Below are positions 29,975 to 37,024 of a stretch of 64,000 nt of DNA, piece by piece. Source of the DNA: Sphingomonas arvum. GTDB taxonomy: Bacteria > Pseudomonadota > Alphaproteobacteria > Sphingomonadales > Sphingomonadaceae. Position 1 is the first letter of the stretch. Every line of letters begins with the position of its first letter. A model generated the notes under the pieces. That model was not told the DNA's origin and did not search any database. It worked only from the letters and a program-made list of their open reading frames with translations. The position numbers and the translations under genes are program-made. The stretch covers positions 558,001-622,000 of the forward strand of contig NZ_JAPDOB010000002.1 in the NCBI RefSeq assembly GCF_026013565.1, read 5' to 3'.

Positions 29975-30184
29975 TCAGGCGGCGGCGCGGCCTGGAAGGC
30001 CGAGCATCTCGGTTTCGAGGTCGGCTTGGCTGAACGGGATCGGCGCGCCCATGTGGCCCAGCCGCTCCAGATAGAGCCGTGCGAAATGATGGTGTCTCTC
30101 GCGCGCTTGCGCGGTCAGGGAGCGGCGGGCCGCTCCAAGTTCCTCGACGGCACGGCGCCAGTAGTAACGAGCGTCAGCTTCCAT
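29975..30184 (-). CDS. Small hypothetical protein
   Basis: A 69-residue protein from an ATG at 30184. The first half is a charged helix (WRRAVEELGAARRSLTAQAR), the second reads FARLYLERLGHMGAP. Composition looks genuine and it resembles the short helical proteins often seen in sphingomonad genomes, but I know no function. It lies about 200 bases downstream of nusG on the same strand; that gap holds no gene. Confidence 0.55.
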   Translation of the reverse strand: MEADARYYWRRAVEELGAARRSLTAQARERHHHFARLYLERLGHMGAPIPFSQADLETEMLGLPGRAAA

Positions 30185-30382
30185 GCGACTGCATCCCCCC
30201 AGAGGTGCTTGGCACTGGTGCGGCGCGGAACCACCCCAATGGCCCGAGTCGCACAGCCAAGGTAACGCAAGCGCAGCCGATGGTGGAGTCCCCAGCCTCG
30301 GCTTGAGCCGCGCACCCGGAAGGTGTTGAAGAAGCGTTAACGTCAGAAAGGGCGTGTCGCGCGCCCGCCTGAGCCCCAGACC

Positions 30383-30922
30383 TTACTTTACCAGTTCGAC
30401 CTGCTCGAACTCGAGCTCGACCGGAGTCGCACGGCCAAAAATCGACACGCCGACCTTCACCCGGCCGCGATCGAAATCGAGTTCCTCGACCACCCCGTTG
30501 AAGCTGGCAAACGGGCCGTCCAACACCTTCACGGCGTCGCCGATCTCGTAATCGACGCTGACCTTCTGCTTGGGCGCGGCAGCGGCGGCCTCTTCCTTGG
30601 TGTTGAGGATGCGTGCAGCCTCCGCCTCACTGATGGCCTGCGGCTTGCCGTTGGGGCCCAGGAAGCCGGTCACCTTGGGCGTATTCTTGACGAGGTGGTA
30701 GACGTCGTCGTTCATGCCCAGCTTCGCCAGCACGTAGCCCGGGAAAAACTTGCGGTCGCTGGTCACCTTCTTCCCGCGCCGGACCTCCGTCACCTTCTCG
30801 GTCGGAACCTCGACGTTCTCAACCAGCTGCTCAAGTCCCAGTCGCTTGGCCTCGCTCAGGATCGACTCGCGGACCTTGTTCTCGAAGCCGGAATAGGCGT
30901 GGATGATGTACCAGCGGGACAT
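30383..30922 (-). CDS. nusG: Transcription termination/antitermination factor NusG
   Basis: A 179-residue NusG, which binds RNA polymerase to suppress pausing and links it to Rho or the ribosome. The NGN domain starts MSRWYIIHAYSGFE and includes the PGYVLA segment (about 61-66). The C-terminal KOW domain carries GDAVKVLDGPFASFNGVVEE. It lies 25 bases after secE in the usual tRNA-Trp-secE-nusG order. The rplK-rplA genes that normally follow nusG are not here. Confidence 0.97.
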   Translation of the reverse strand: MSRWYIIHAYSGFENKVRESILSEAKRLGLEQLVENVEVPTEKVTEVRRGKKVTSDRKFFPGYVLAKLGMNDDVYHLVKNTPKVTGFLGPNGKPQAISEAEAARILNTKEEAAAAAPKQKVSVDYEIGDAVKVLDGPFASFNGVVEELDFDRGRVKVGVSIFGRATPVELEFEQVELVK

Positions 30923-30947
30923 GAGTGGTGGTCCTTGTTCGAGGGCG

Positions 30948-31145
30948 TCAGCCGAGCAGGCCGAGCAGCCACTGGACGATGGCGGCGAAGAAGCTGTCGA
31001 CGCCGAAGAAGAAGAGGGCGAGCAGGCTGGTCATGATGAACACCATGACGGCGGTCATCCACGTCTCTCGGCCGGTCGGCCACACGACCTTGCGAGCCTC
31101 GGTTCGCACCTGGCGCGCGAACTCTCCGGGAGACGTCTTGGCCAC
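30948..31145 (-). CDS. secE: Preprotein translocase subunit SecE
   Basis: A 65-residue single-span SecE, an essential part of the SecYEG channel. The start is GTG 31145 (VAKTSPGEFARQVRTEARKV); the family signature VVWPTGRETWMTAVMVF is present, followed by one membrane helix. It sits between tRNA-Trp and nusG, as in most proteobacteria. The frame is open further upstream but that part does not belong to the family. Confidence 0.93.
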   Translation of the reverse strand: MAKTSPGEFARQVRTEARKVVWPTGRETWMTAVMVFIMTSLLALFFFGVDSFFAAIVQWLLGLLG

Positions 31146-31364
31146 GGGTCTCTGCTTCCTCTTCGCGATAGAAAAACGAGGTCCGCGGGCATCCCCGCCG
31201 GACCTCGATCGACAGGCGATGTAGCGGCAACCGTGCCTGCCTTCAAGCGGGCCGTCACCGAAGTAACGTCCATCACGTCCGTCGTGACTTCGCGCGCCGG
31301 CCGGCGTTTCGCGCCCGCCAGGCGCACCAATCAAGAAGCTCCCGCTTCTTCGCTCGCTCCGGCC

Positions 31365-31440
31365 TGGCAGGGGCAGAGGGACTCGAACCCACGACCCTCG
31401 GTTTTGGAGACCGATGCTCTACCAACTGAGCTATACCCCT
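31365..31440 (-). tRNA. tRNA-Trp (anticodon CCA)
   Basis: On the minus strand the acceptor AGGGGTA pairs with TGCCCCT, the D-arm has TAGCTCAGTTGGTAGAGC, the anticodon loop CTCCAAA gives CCA, and the T-loop GGTTCGAGTCC is normal. The terminal CCA is encoded at 31365-31367. It precedes secE and nusG. Confidence 0.95.
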
Positions 31441-31506
31441 AGGCCGGTCGGACCCTTGCAGGACCGGCGCGCGAAGTAGCCGTGAAGCGGTCCGCGCGCA
31501 AGGCGC

Positions 31507-33294
31507 TCAGGCAGCGATGTCGAAGGGCACGATCTCGCCCGAAAGATACAGGTTCCGGGCCTTGGTCCGCGACAGCTTTCCCGAGCTCGTGCGCGGCAGG
31601 CTGCGCGGCGGGACCAGCTCCACGACCGGCGTGATGCCGGTAATCGCCCGGACCCGCTCGCGGATGTCGTCGCGCAGGCGCCCACGCTCTTCCGGGTCGG
31701 ATACCCGGCAGTGAACCAGCACCGCCGGCTGCTCCTCGCCGCTCGGGCCGGTGATTGCGAATGCGGCGATGTCTCCGGACTTGAAGCCGGGTAGCTGCTC
31801 CACCGCCCACTCGATGTCCTGCGGCCAGTGATTGCGGCCATTGATGATGATCATGTCCTTGGCCCGGCCGACGATGAAGATGTAGCCGCTCGACAGATAG
31901 CCCATGTCGCCGGTGTCCAGCCACCCGTCCTTCATGCAGGCGTCGGTCGATTCCTGGTCACGATAATAGCCGACCATCAGGCTGGCGCCCTTGACCCACA
32001 CCTTGCCGATCTGCCGGTCGGCCATGACGCTGCCGTCCGCGTCGCGGATCTCGATGGTCATGCCCTGCACGGGCTTGCCGCAGTTGACGATCGCCCGGTA
32101 GCGGCGGGGTCGTTCCTGCGCGGGGGTGCCGGCGCCGCTCAGCTCGCTTTCCTCAACCAGCTCGACCCGGATGCCCTCACCCGGCGGCATCAGGCTGACT
32201 GCCAGCGTCGCTTCGGCCAGGCCATAGCTCGGGCAAAAAGCATGTGCCTTGAAGCCGGCGTCGGCGAACGCATCCACGAACGCCTGCATTACGTCCGGCC
32301 GGATCATGTCGGCGCCGTTGCCCGCCACCCGCCAGCGCGACAAGTCGAACCGGTCGGACGCGCGGGTCTGCGACGAGATGCGCCGGGCGCAGATGTCGTA
32401 GCCGAACGTCGGCGAATAGCTGACGGTGGTGCCCGGGTTGCGGCTGATTAGGTCGAGCCAGGCAAGCGGCCGGCGAGCGAAATCCTCCGTCTTCATGTAA
32501 TCAACCGAAATCTGCTGCGACAGCGGTGACAGCAAGCAGCCGACCAGCCCCATGTCATGGTACCACGGCAGCCAGCTGACGCAGCGGTCGCTGTCGCGCA
32601 CCTGCAAGCCCACGCCATGCGCCTTGAGGTTGTCGAGCAAGGCATGGTGCGTCACGGCCACGCCATGCGGGAAGCGGGTCGAGCCGCTGCTATATTGCAG
32701 GTAGGCGATCTCCTGCGGGTCGGCTGCGGGCAGGGCAGCCGCCTCGTCCGGCACTACGTCGGCAAGGCTTTCCCAGCTGCGGCCCTCGACGCCGCGCTGC
32801 TCAGCTGCGGCAGCCGCGAAATCCTCCAGCTCGGCCGGATACAGGAACAGCTTGGGGTCGCAGCTCTGCAGCATGACCTTCAGTTGTTCGACATAAGCTT
32901 CGCGCCCACCGAAGCTGGTCGGCAGCGGCAGCGGCACCGGCCACAAGCCAGCGTAGATCGCGCCGAAGAAGCAGGCGGCGAACTCCGGTCCGGTCTCCGC
33001 CACAAGCGCCAGCCGGTCGCCCTTGGCGAGACCGAGCGCCATGAACCGACGCGCATGCGCCAGCGCGTCGCGGCGCAGTTCGGCATAAGGATAAGCCTGC
33101 GCCAGATTGCCGCGCGCATCGTGGAAGTTCAGCCCGCGCCGACCACCAGCGGCATAATCGAGCGCCTCGCCCAAGGTGGCGAAATCGGCAATCCGACGCG
33201 GCAGCGGATCTAGGGTCGGGGTAGCGCCTGGGGGAGCAAGGTGGGTCGATGCGGAGTGACGGTCGAGCACGCCTATGTCCTGTTCTGATCGCAT
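31507..33294 (-). CDS. Fatty acyl-AMP ligase (FadD32/FAAL-like)
   Basis: A protein of about 595 residues from the adenylate-forming superfamily. Motifs: P-loop YSSGSTRFPHGV, CPSYGLAEA, LDTGDMGYL and GRAKDMIIINGRNHWPQDIE. The last is typical of FAALs, which activate fatty acids as acyl-AMP for polyketide or lipopeptide enzymes instead of making acyl-CoA. No carrier protein or synthase is nearby, so its product is unknown. Start choice among ATGs at 33294, 33327 and 33336 is not settled. It is divergent from recX. Confidence 0.87.
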   Translation of the reverse strand: MRSEQDIGVLDRHSASTHLAPPGATPTLDPLPRRIADFATLGEALDYAAGGRRGLNFHDARGNLAQAYPYAELRRDALAHARRFMALGLAKGDRLALVAETGPEFAACFFGAIYAGLWPVPLPLPTSFGGREAYVEQLKVMLQSCDPKLFLYPAELEDFAAAAAEQRGVEGRSWESLADVVPDEAAALPAADPQEIAYLQYSSGSTRFPHGVAVTHHALLDNLKAHGVGLQVRDSDRCVSWLPWYHDMGLVGCLLSPLSQQISVDYMKTEDFARRPLAWLDLISRNPGTTVSYSPTFGYDICARRISSQTRASDRFDLSRWRVAGNGADMIRPDVMQAFVDAFADAGFKAHAFCPSYGLAEATLAVSLMPPGEGIRVELVEESELSGAGTPAQERPRRYRAIVNCGKPVQGMTIEIRDADGSVMADRQIGKVWVKGASLMVGYYRDQESTDACMKDGWLDTGDMGYLSSGYIFIVGRAKDMIIINGRNHWPQDIEWAVEQLPGFKSGDIAAFAITGPSGEEQPAVLVHCRVSDPEERGRLRDDIRERVRAITGITPVVELVPPRSLPRTSSGKLSRTKARNLYLSGEIVPFDIAA

Positions 33295-33353
33295 GGCTGG
33301 GTGCCGCAGGGTTCGCCCACGCCACATGGTTAGCATTTTCTTGAAGCTCCATA

Positions 33354-33923
33354 GTGTGGCACAAACAAGGCGTGGGCCGGGGAACAGAGGACAGTGATGG
33401 GCCGGCAAGGGGCCGCCGGGCGCCGCGGCCGCTCGATGAGGAGCGCCTGCGCGAGCTCGCGCTCCATTACGTTGGTCGCTTCGCTACCACTCGCGCCAAG
33501 CTAGCGGCCTATCTCAATCGCAAGCTGCGGGAGCGCGGCTGGGCGGGGGAGGGGGCGCCCGACCTCCACGTACTTGTCGAACGTCTGGCCGAGCTCGGTT
33601 ATATCGACGATCGCGCCTTCGGCGTCGCCAAGGCGGGCTCGCTGACGGCGCGCGGTTACGGCACGCGCCGGGTGCACCAAGCGCTGAAACTGGCCGGCGT
33701 CACCGACGAGGACGCAGTCGATGGCGCTGCGGTGGCAGAGGAGCGCGCAGCCGACGCTGCCCTGCGCTACGCCTCGCGCCGGCGGATTGGGCCGTTCGCG
33801 CTGGAGCCGCACGACCCAGTCCAGCGCGAGAAGGCCCTTGCCGCGATGATAAGGGCAGGTCACGACTTCGCGCTCGCGCGGGCCATCGTCGATGCAAAGC
33901 CCGGAATTCCGCCAGACCTGTAA
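33354..33923 (+). CDS. recX: Regulatory protein RecX
   Basis: A 189-residue RecX-family protein, which binds and limits RecA filaments. Three-helix repeats are visible, with ALHYVGRFATTRAKLAAYLNRKL and LAELGYIDDRAFGVAKAGSL as the best-conserved parts. The start is a GTG. It lies alone, away from recA, and is divergent from the FAAL gene. Confidence 0.85.
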   Translation: MWHKQGVGRGTEDSDGPARGRRAPRPLDEERLRELALHYVGRFATTRAKLAAYLNRKLRERGWAGEGAPDLHVLVERLAELGYIDDRAFGVAKAGSLTARGYGTRRVHQALKLAGVTDEDAVDGAAVAEERAADAALRYASRRRIGPFALEPHDPVQREKALAAMIRAGHDFALARAIVDAKPGIPPDL

Positions 33924-33965
33924 CCCGCTCGTTTTATTGGGATTCATAACCGTTCCGTTACGGTT

Positions 33966-33995
33966 TTGCTAACGGCCCGGTGACCATGCTATAGT
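33966..33995 (+). promoter_or_regulatory. Promoter of the cold-shock-domain gene, probably leaderless
   Basis: TTGCTA (33966-33971) and TATAGT (33990-33995) are separated by 18 bases. The start codon GTG is only 6 bases after the -10 box and no ribosome site lies between, so transcription would begin at or next to the start codon. Confidence 0.55.
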
Positions 33996-34001
33996 TGCGT
34001 C

Positions 34002-34577
34002 GTGCAACCGGAACGCGCGTACTCAGCGGGAAACGACTCGGCGGCGGAGGCACCCTCCGACGCTCCTGCCTTGCGAACTGCTGCCCGGATCAAGTGGTTC
34101 GATGCCACCCGCGGCTTCGGCTTTGCGGTGGCCGACGATGTCGACGGCGACATCCTGCTGCATTTTTCAGCGCTCAAGGAGCATAACAGGCGCAGCCTGC
34201 CGGAAGGGGCGCTTGTGGAAGTGGAAGTGGTGCGGCAGAACCGCGGCCTGCAGGCGAGCCGCGTGCTGTCGATCGATCTGAGCCAGGCGCTGGTGCAACG
34301 GGTGCAGCCCGTTGGCAATCCGGCCGATCGGGCCGACCGCCAGGCGCTGCTCGACGAGGCAGGCCCGTTCGAGCTGGTGGAGGTCAAGTGGTTCAATCGC
34401 GTAAAAGGCTACGGCTTTGTCAATCGCGCCGGGGACCCTGCGAACGACATCTTCCTGCACATGGAGACCGTGCGCCGGGCGGGCCTTGGCGAATTGGAAC
34501 CGGGCCAGCGGCTGGATGCTCGGATCGCGAACGGCAAGAAGGGTCTCACTGCCGTCGACCTGCAACCTGTGGGTTGA
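34002..34577 (+). CDS. Double cold-shock-domain protein
   Basis: A 191-residue protein with two cold-shock domains. The first begins [17 protein letters not shown] (about 29-45) and the second [20 protein letters not shown] (about 127-146); each keeps the aromatic RNA-binding face (KWF, GFGF/GYGF). Such tandem CSD proteins bind single-stranded RNA or DNA and are common in Alphaproteobacteria. The start is a GTG with no ribosome site. Its stop overlaps the TTG start of the next gene (TTGA). Confidence 0.88.
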   Translation: MQPERAYSAGNDSAAEAPSDAPALRTAARIKWFDATRGFGFAVADDVDGDILLHFSALKEHNRRSLPEGALVEVEVVRQNRGLQASRVLSIDLSQALVQRVQPVGNPADRADRQALLDEAGPFELVEVKWFNRVKGYGFVNRAGDPANDIFLHMETVRRAGLGELEPGQRLDARIANGKKGLTAVDLQPVG

Positions 34578-35068
34578 GATTTTCGGCGGCGGCCCTGCTG
34601 TTGCCGCTGTCGGTCGCCGCTTGTCAGCCGGGCTCCGTGCAGCAGGCGCTGGGATCTGAGTCGGGCACCACGGGGCAGGCGCTGGAACGCGCCCCCTCCG
34701 GGCTTGAGCAGAAGGTCCTCACCGTCCGCACCACCGCCGGCCAGCTACATCGCTTTACCGTGGAGGTCGCCCGCAGCCCGCAGGAGCAGGAGCAGGGCCT
34801 GATGAACCGCCAGAGCCTGGCGCCCGATCGCGGCATGATCTTTCCCTACGCCCCGCCGCAACCGGTCAGCTTCTGGATGAAGAACACCTACATTCCCCTC
34901 GACATGCTGTTCATCCGCCCGGACAATTCGATCGCCCGGGTCGAAACCGCCGTCCCGCTCAACCTGGACCCGGTGCCAAGCCTCGAGCCGATCTCCGCGG
35001 TCCTGGAGATTCCAGGCGGCCGCGCGGCCGAGCTCGGGATCAAGCCGGGCGACCGGGTCAGCTGGTAG
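34574..35068 (+). CDS. DUF192 family lipoprotein
   Basis: A 164-residue DUF192 protein. It starts at a TTG overlapping the stop of the cold-shock gene by 4 bases, and this choice gives a good lipoprotein signal with lipobox VAAC near residue 18. The domain has the usual [13 protein letters not shown] and [15 protein letters not shown] segments. Its function is not known. Overlap implies translational coupling. Confidence 0.87.
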   Translation: MRFSAAALLLPLSVAACQPGSVQQALGSESGTTGQALERAPSGLEQKVLTVRTTAGQLHRFTVEVARSPQEQEQGLMNRQSLAPDRGMIFPYAPPQPVSFWMKNTYIPLDMLFIRPDNSIARVETAVPLNLDPVPSLEPISAVLEIPGGRAAELGIKPGDRVSW

Positions 35069-35124
35069 GAATCGGTCACGGCTGGCGCTTGCGCTTGCCG
35101 TTACGAGCGGGCAGGGACGCCCCC

Positions 35125-35508
35125 ATGGGACTCCTCGGCAGCATCTTCACCTGGTGGAATGGGGCGACACTTGGCACGTCGCTGTTCACACGCCGGTTCG
35201 GCAACCAGGTCGGCAAGGACGCGCTCGGTAACCTCTACTTCGTCCACGCCAAGAACCCGGCTCGTCGCTGGGTCATCTACAACGGCAGCAACGACGCCAG
35301 CCGCACCCCGCCGGAGTGGCAGAGCTGGCTGCGCGGCCAGATCGACGACGTGCCTGACAAGGCGCTGCCCCCGCGCCGTCCATTCCAGAAGCCCGCCGTG
35401 CCCAACCTCACTGGCACCGGGGAGACGTACCGGCCTTCCGGCTCGCTCAGCCGCGGCGGGCAGCGTCCGGCGGCCACGGGCGACTACCAGGCCTGGACTC
35501 CCGAATAA
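35125..35508 (+). CDS. NADH-ubiquinone oxidoreductase subunit NDUFA12 family
   Basis: A 127-residue homologue of the mitochondrial complex I subunit NDUFA12 (B17.2), found as an accessory subunit in alphaproteobacterial NADH dehydrogenase. Signature segments: TRRFGNQVGKDALGNLYFVH, RRWVIYNGSNDASRTPPEW and the basic C-terminal tail. ATG 35125 is chosen since it begins MGLLGSIFTWWNG. The nuo operon itself is elsewhere; the gene is next to DUF2155, as often in this class. Confidence 0.92.
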   Translation: MGLLGSIFTWWNGATLGTSLFTRRFGNQVGKDALGNLYFVHAKNPARRWVIYNGSNDASRTPPEWQSWLRGQIDDVPDKALPPRRPFQKPAVPNLTGTGETYRPSGSLSRGGQRPAATGDYQAWTPE

Positions 35509-35509
35509 G

Positions 35510-36115
35510 GTGGCGGCCAAGCGCCTGACCGGACTGCTGCTGCTTGGCCTTGCCCTGGCCGGCTGCGACCGGCTGCCCGGCAGTGGCAACCGCCAGGAGG
35601 CGCAGCCCGCCGCCGGCCAGCCGCAAATTGCGCCCGTTGCTGCCCAGCAATCCACACAGGTGCCCGGCGCAACTCCGATGGCGGAGCGAGTGGCGGTGAT
35701 CGGCATCCTCAACAAGCGCAATGGCATTTCCCGCGATCTCCGGATGCGGCCCGGCCAGGCTGCCAGGGGCAACGACATCATCGTCCGCCTCGGCGCGTGC
35801 GAGACCACTCCGCCGTGGGAGTTCGACAAGCTCACCGGCGCCTTTGTGCAGGTCGATGTGCAGCAGCCGGGCGGCCAATGGCGCCGCGTCTTCTCTGGCT
35901 GGCTGTACAAGGAATCGCCGTCGCTGAACGTGGTCGAGCACCCGGTCTACGACGTCTGGGTCAAGAGCTGCGCGATGACCTTCCCTGCCGGTCCGTCCGC
36001 CCCGGCCGCTCCGCGCGCCGACAGCAGCTCGTCCAATGCGGCGAACGAGGCTCGCCCGTCTCGCCGCGCCAGGTCAGCGCCGCCGCCCAGCGCCGAGCCC
36101 AGCAACGCCGAGTAG
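35510..36115 (+). CDS. DUF2155 lipoprotein
   Basis: A 201-residue lipoprotein (lipobox LALAGC near residue 16 from GTG 35510) with a DUF2155 domain: RLGACETTPPWEFDKLTGAFVQVD, FSGWLYKESPSLNVVEHPVYDVWVKSC. Its function is unknown. It starts one base after the NDUFA12 stop. The last 45 residues are low-complexity (Pro, Ala, Ser, Arg) and the 3' end runs 169 bases into the oppositely directed aat gene. Confidence 0.85.
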   Translation: MAAKRLTGLLLLGLALAGCDRLPGSGNRQEAQPAAGQPQIAPVAAQQSTQVPGATPMAERVAVIGILNKRNGISRDLRMRPGQAARGNDIIVRLGACETTPPWEFDKLTGAFVQVDVQQPGGQWRRVFSGWLYKESPSLNVVEHPVYDVWVKSCAMTFPAGPSAPAAPRADSSSSNAANEARPSRRARSAPPPSAEPSNAE

Positions 36116-36645
36116 AGCGTCCGCGGCACCACAATCGCGCCCAGCGACGCCAGGTGATCGGTGATGAATTGGCAGTCTAGCAGGGTGAACCGGCCGACCT
36201 TCAGCCGCGCTACCAGCCACGCCAGCGCCACCTTGGACGCATCCGTCTCCCGGCTGAACATGCTTTCGCCGAAGAAGGCACGGCCGAGCTTCACGCCGTA
36301 TATGCCGCCGACCAGCCTGCTTCCACGCCATACCTCGACGCTATGCGCCGCGCCTTGCGCGTGGAGGTCGTGCATGGCCTGTTCGATCGGACCGTTGATC
36401 CAGGTCTCGGGCCGGTCGGCGCAGCCGAGGATCACGCCGGCGAAGTCGCGATCACGGGTGACGTGGAAGCGCCCGGACCGCAGCCGCTTCGCCAGGGAGC
36501 GCGACAGGTGGAAGCCGTCGATCGGCAGGATCGCGCGCTCGCGCGGCTCGACCCAGAACAGCTCGTCCGTGTCGCGGGTTTCCGCCATAGGGAAGATGCC
36601 GCTGGCATAGCCCTGCAGTACCAGCCGAGGATCGAGCCGGATCAC
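35947..36645 (-). CDS. aat: Leucyl/phenylalanyl-tRNA-protein transferase
   Basis: A 232-residue Aat enzyme of the N-degron pathway; it adds Leu or Phe from tRNA to N-terminal Arg/Lys of proteins so that ClpS/ClpA destroys them. Motifs: GYASGIFPMAE, FWVEPRERAILP, GGIYGVKLGRAFFGESMFS and LLDCQFITDHLASLGA. The start is GTG 36645. The tail VIAQLLTQTS seems authentic, so the 169-base overlap with the DUF2155 gene is real at the DNA level. Confidence 0.92.
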   Translation of the reverse strand: MIRLDPRLVLQGYASGIFPMAETRDTDELFWVEPRERAILPIDGFHLSRSLAKRLRSGRFHVTRDRDFAGVILGCADRPETWINGPIEQAMHDLHAQGAAHSVEVWRGSRLVGGIYGVKLGRAFFGESMFSRETDASKVALAWLVARLKVGRFTLLDCQFITDHLASLGAIVVPRTLYSALLGSALGGGADLARRDGRASFAALDELLSARGAAGADGPAGKVIAQLLTQTS

Positions 36646-36682
36646 GTGGCTCGCCCGACAAGGCCCGCCGCGTCCGCGCCGC

Positions 36683-37024
36683 TCAGAGTATGTCCCGGAC
36701 CGCGTCCTGCGGCCGGCACAGGCGGACACCCTTCTCGGTCCTGACCAACGGTCGCTCGACCAGTACCGGGTGCGCCGCCATCGCCTGCAACACTGCCTCG
36801 TCGTCCGCGCCGGCCAACCCCAGCTCCATTGCCAGCTCCTCCTTGGCGCGCAGGCCGTCGCGGGGCCGCATTCCGGCTTCGGCATACAATCCGGCCAATT
36901 CGTCGCGGGTCAGCGGCTGCTTCAAATACTCGACCACCGTCACCTCCGCGCCATGCTCGCGCAGGATGTCGAGCGTCTTACGCGACGTGCCGCACGCCGG
37001 ATTGTGGTAGATGGTCGCCTTCAT
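36683..37024 (-). CDS. arsC: Arsenate reductase (ArsC, Spx/ArsC family)
   Basis: A 113-residue glutaredoxin-dependent arsenate reductase. The N-terminal IYHNPACGTSRKTLDIL carries the catalytic Cys11, and ERPLVRTEKGVRLCRP matches the C-terminal anion-binding part. No other ars genes are nearby, so it may act alone or on another oxyanion. Its start overlaps the stop of the upstream sensor kinase by 4 bases. Confidence 0.88.
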   Translation of the reverse strand: MKATIYHNPACGTSRKTLDILREHGAEVTVVEYLKQPLTRDELAGLYAEAGMRPRDGLRAKEELAMELGLAGADDEAVLQAMAAHPVLVERPLVRTEKGVRLCRPQDAVRDIL

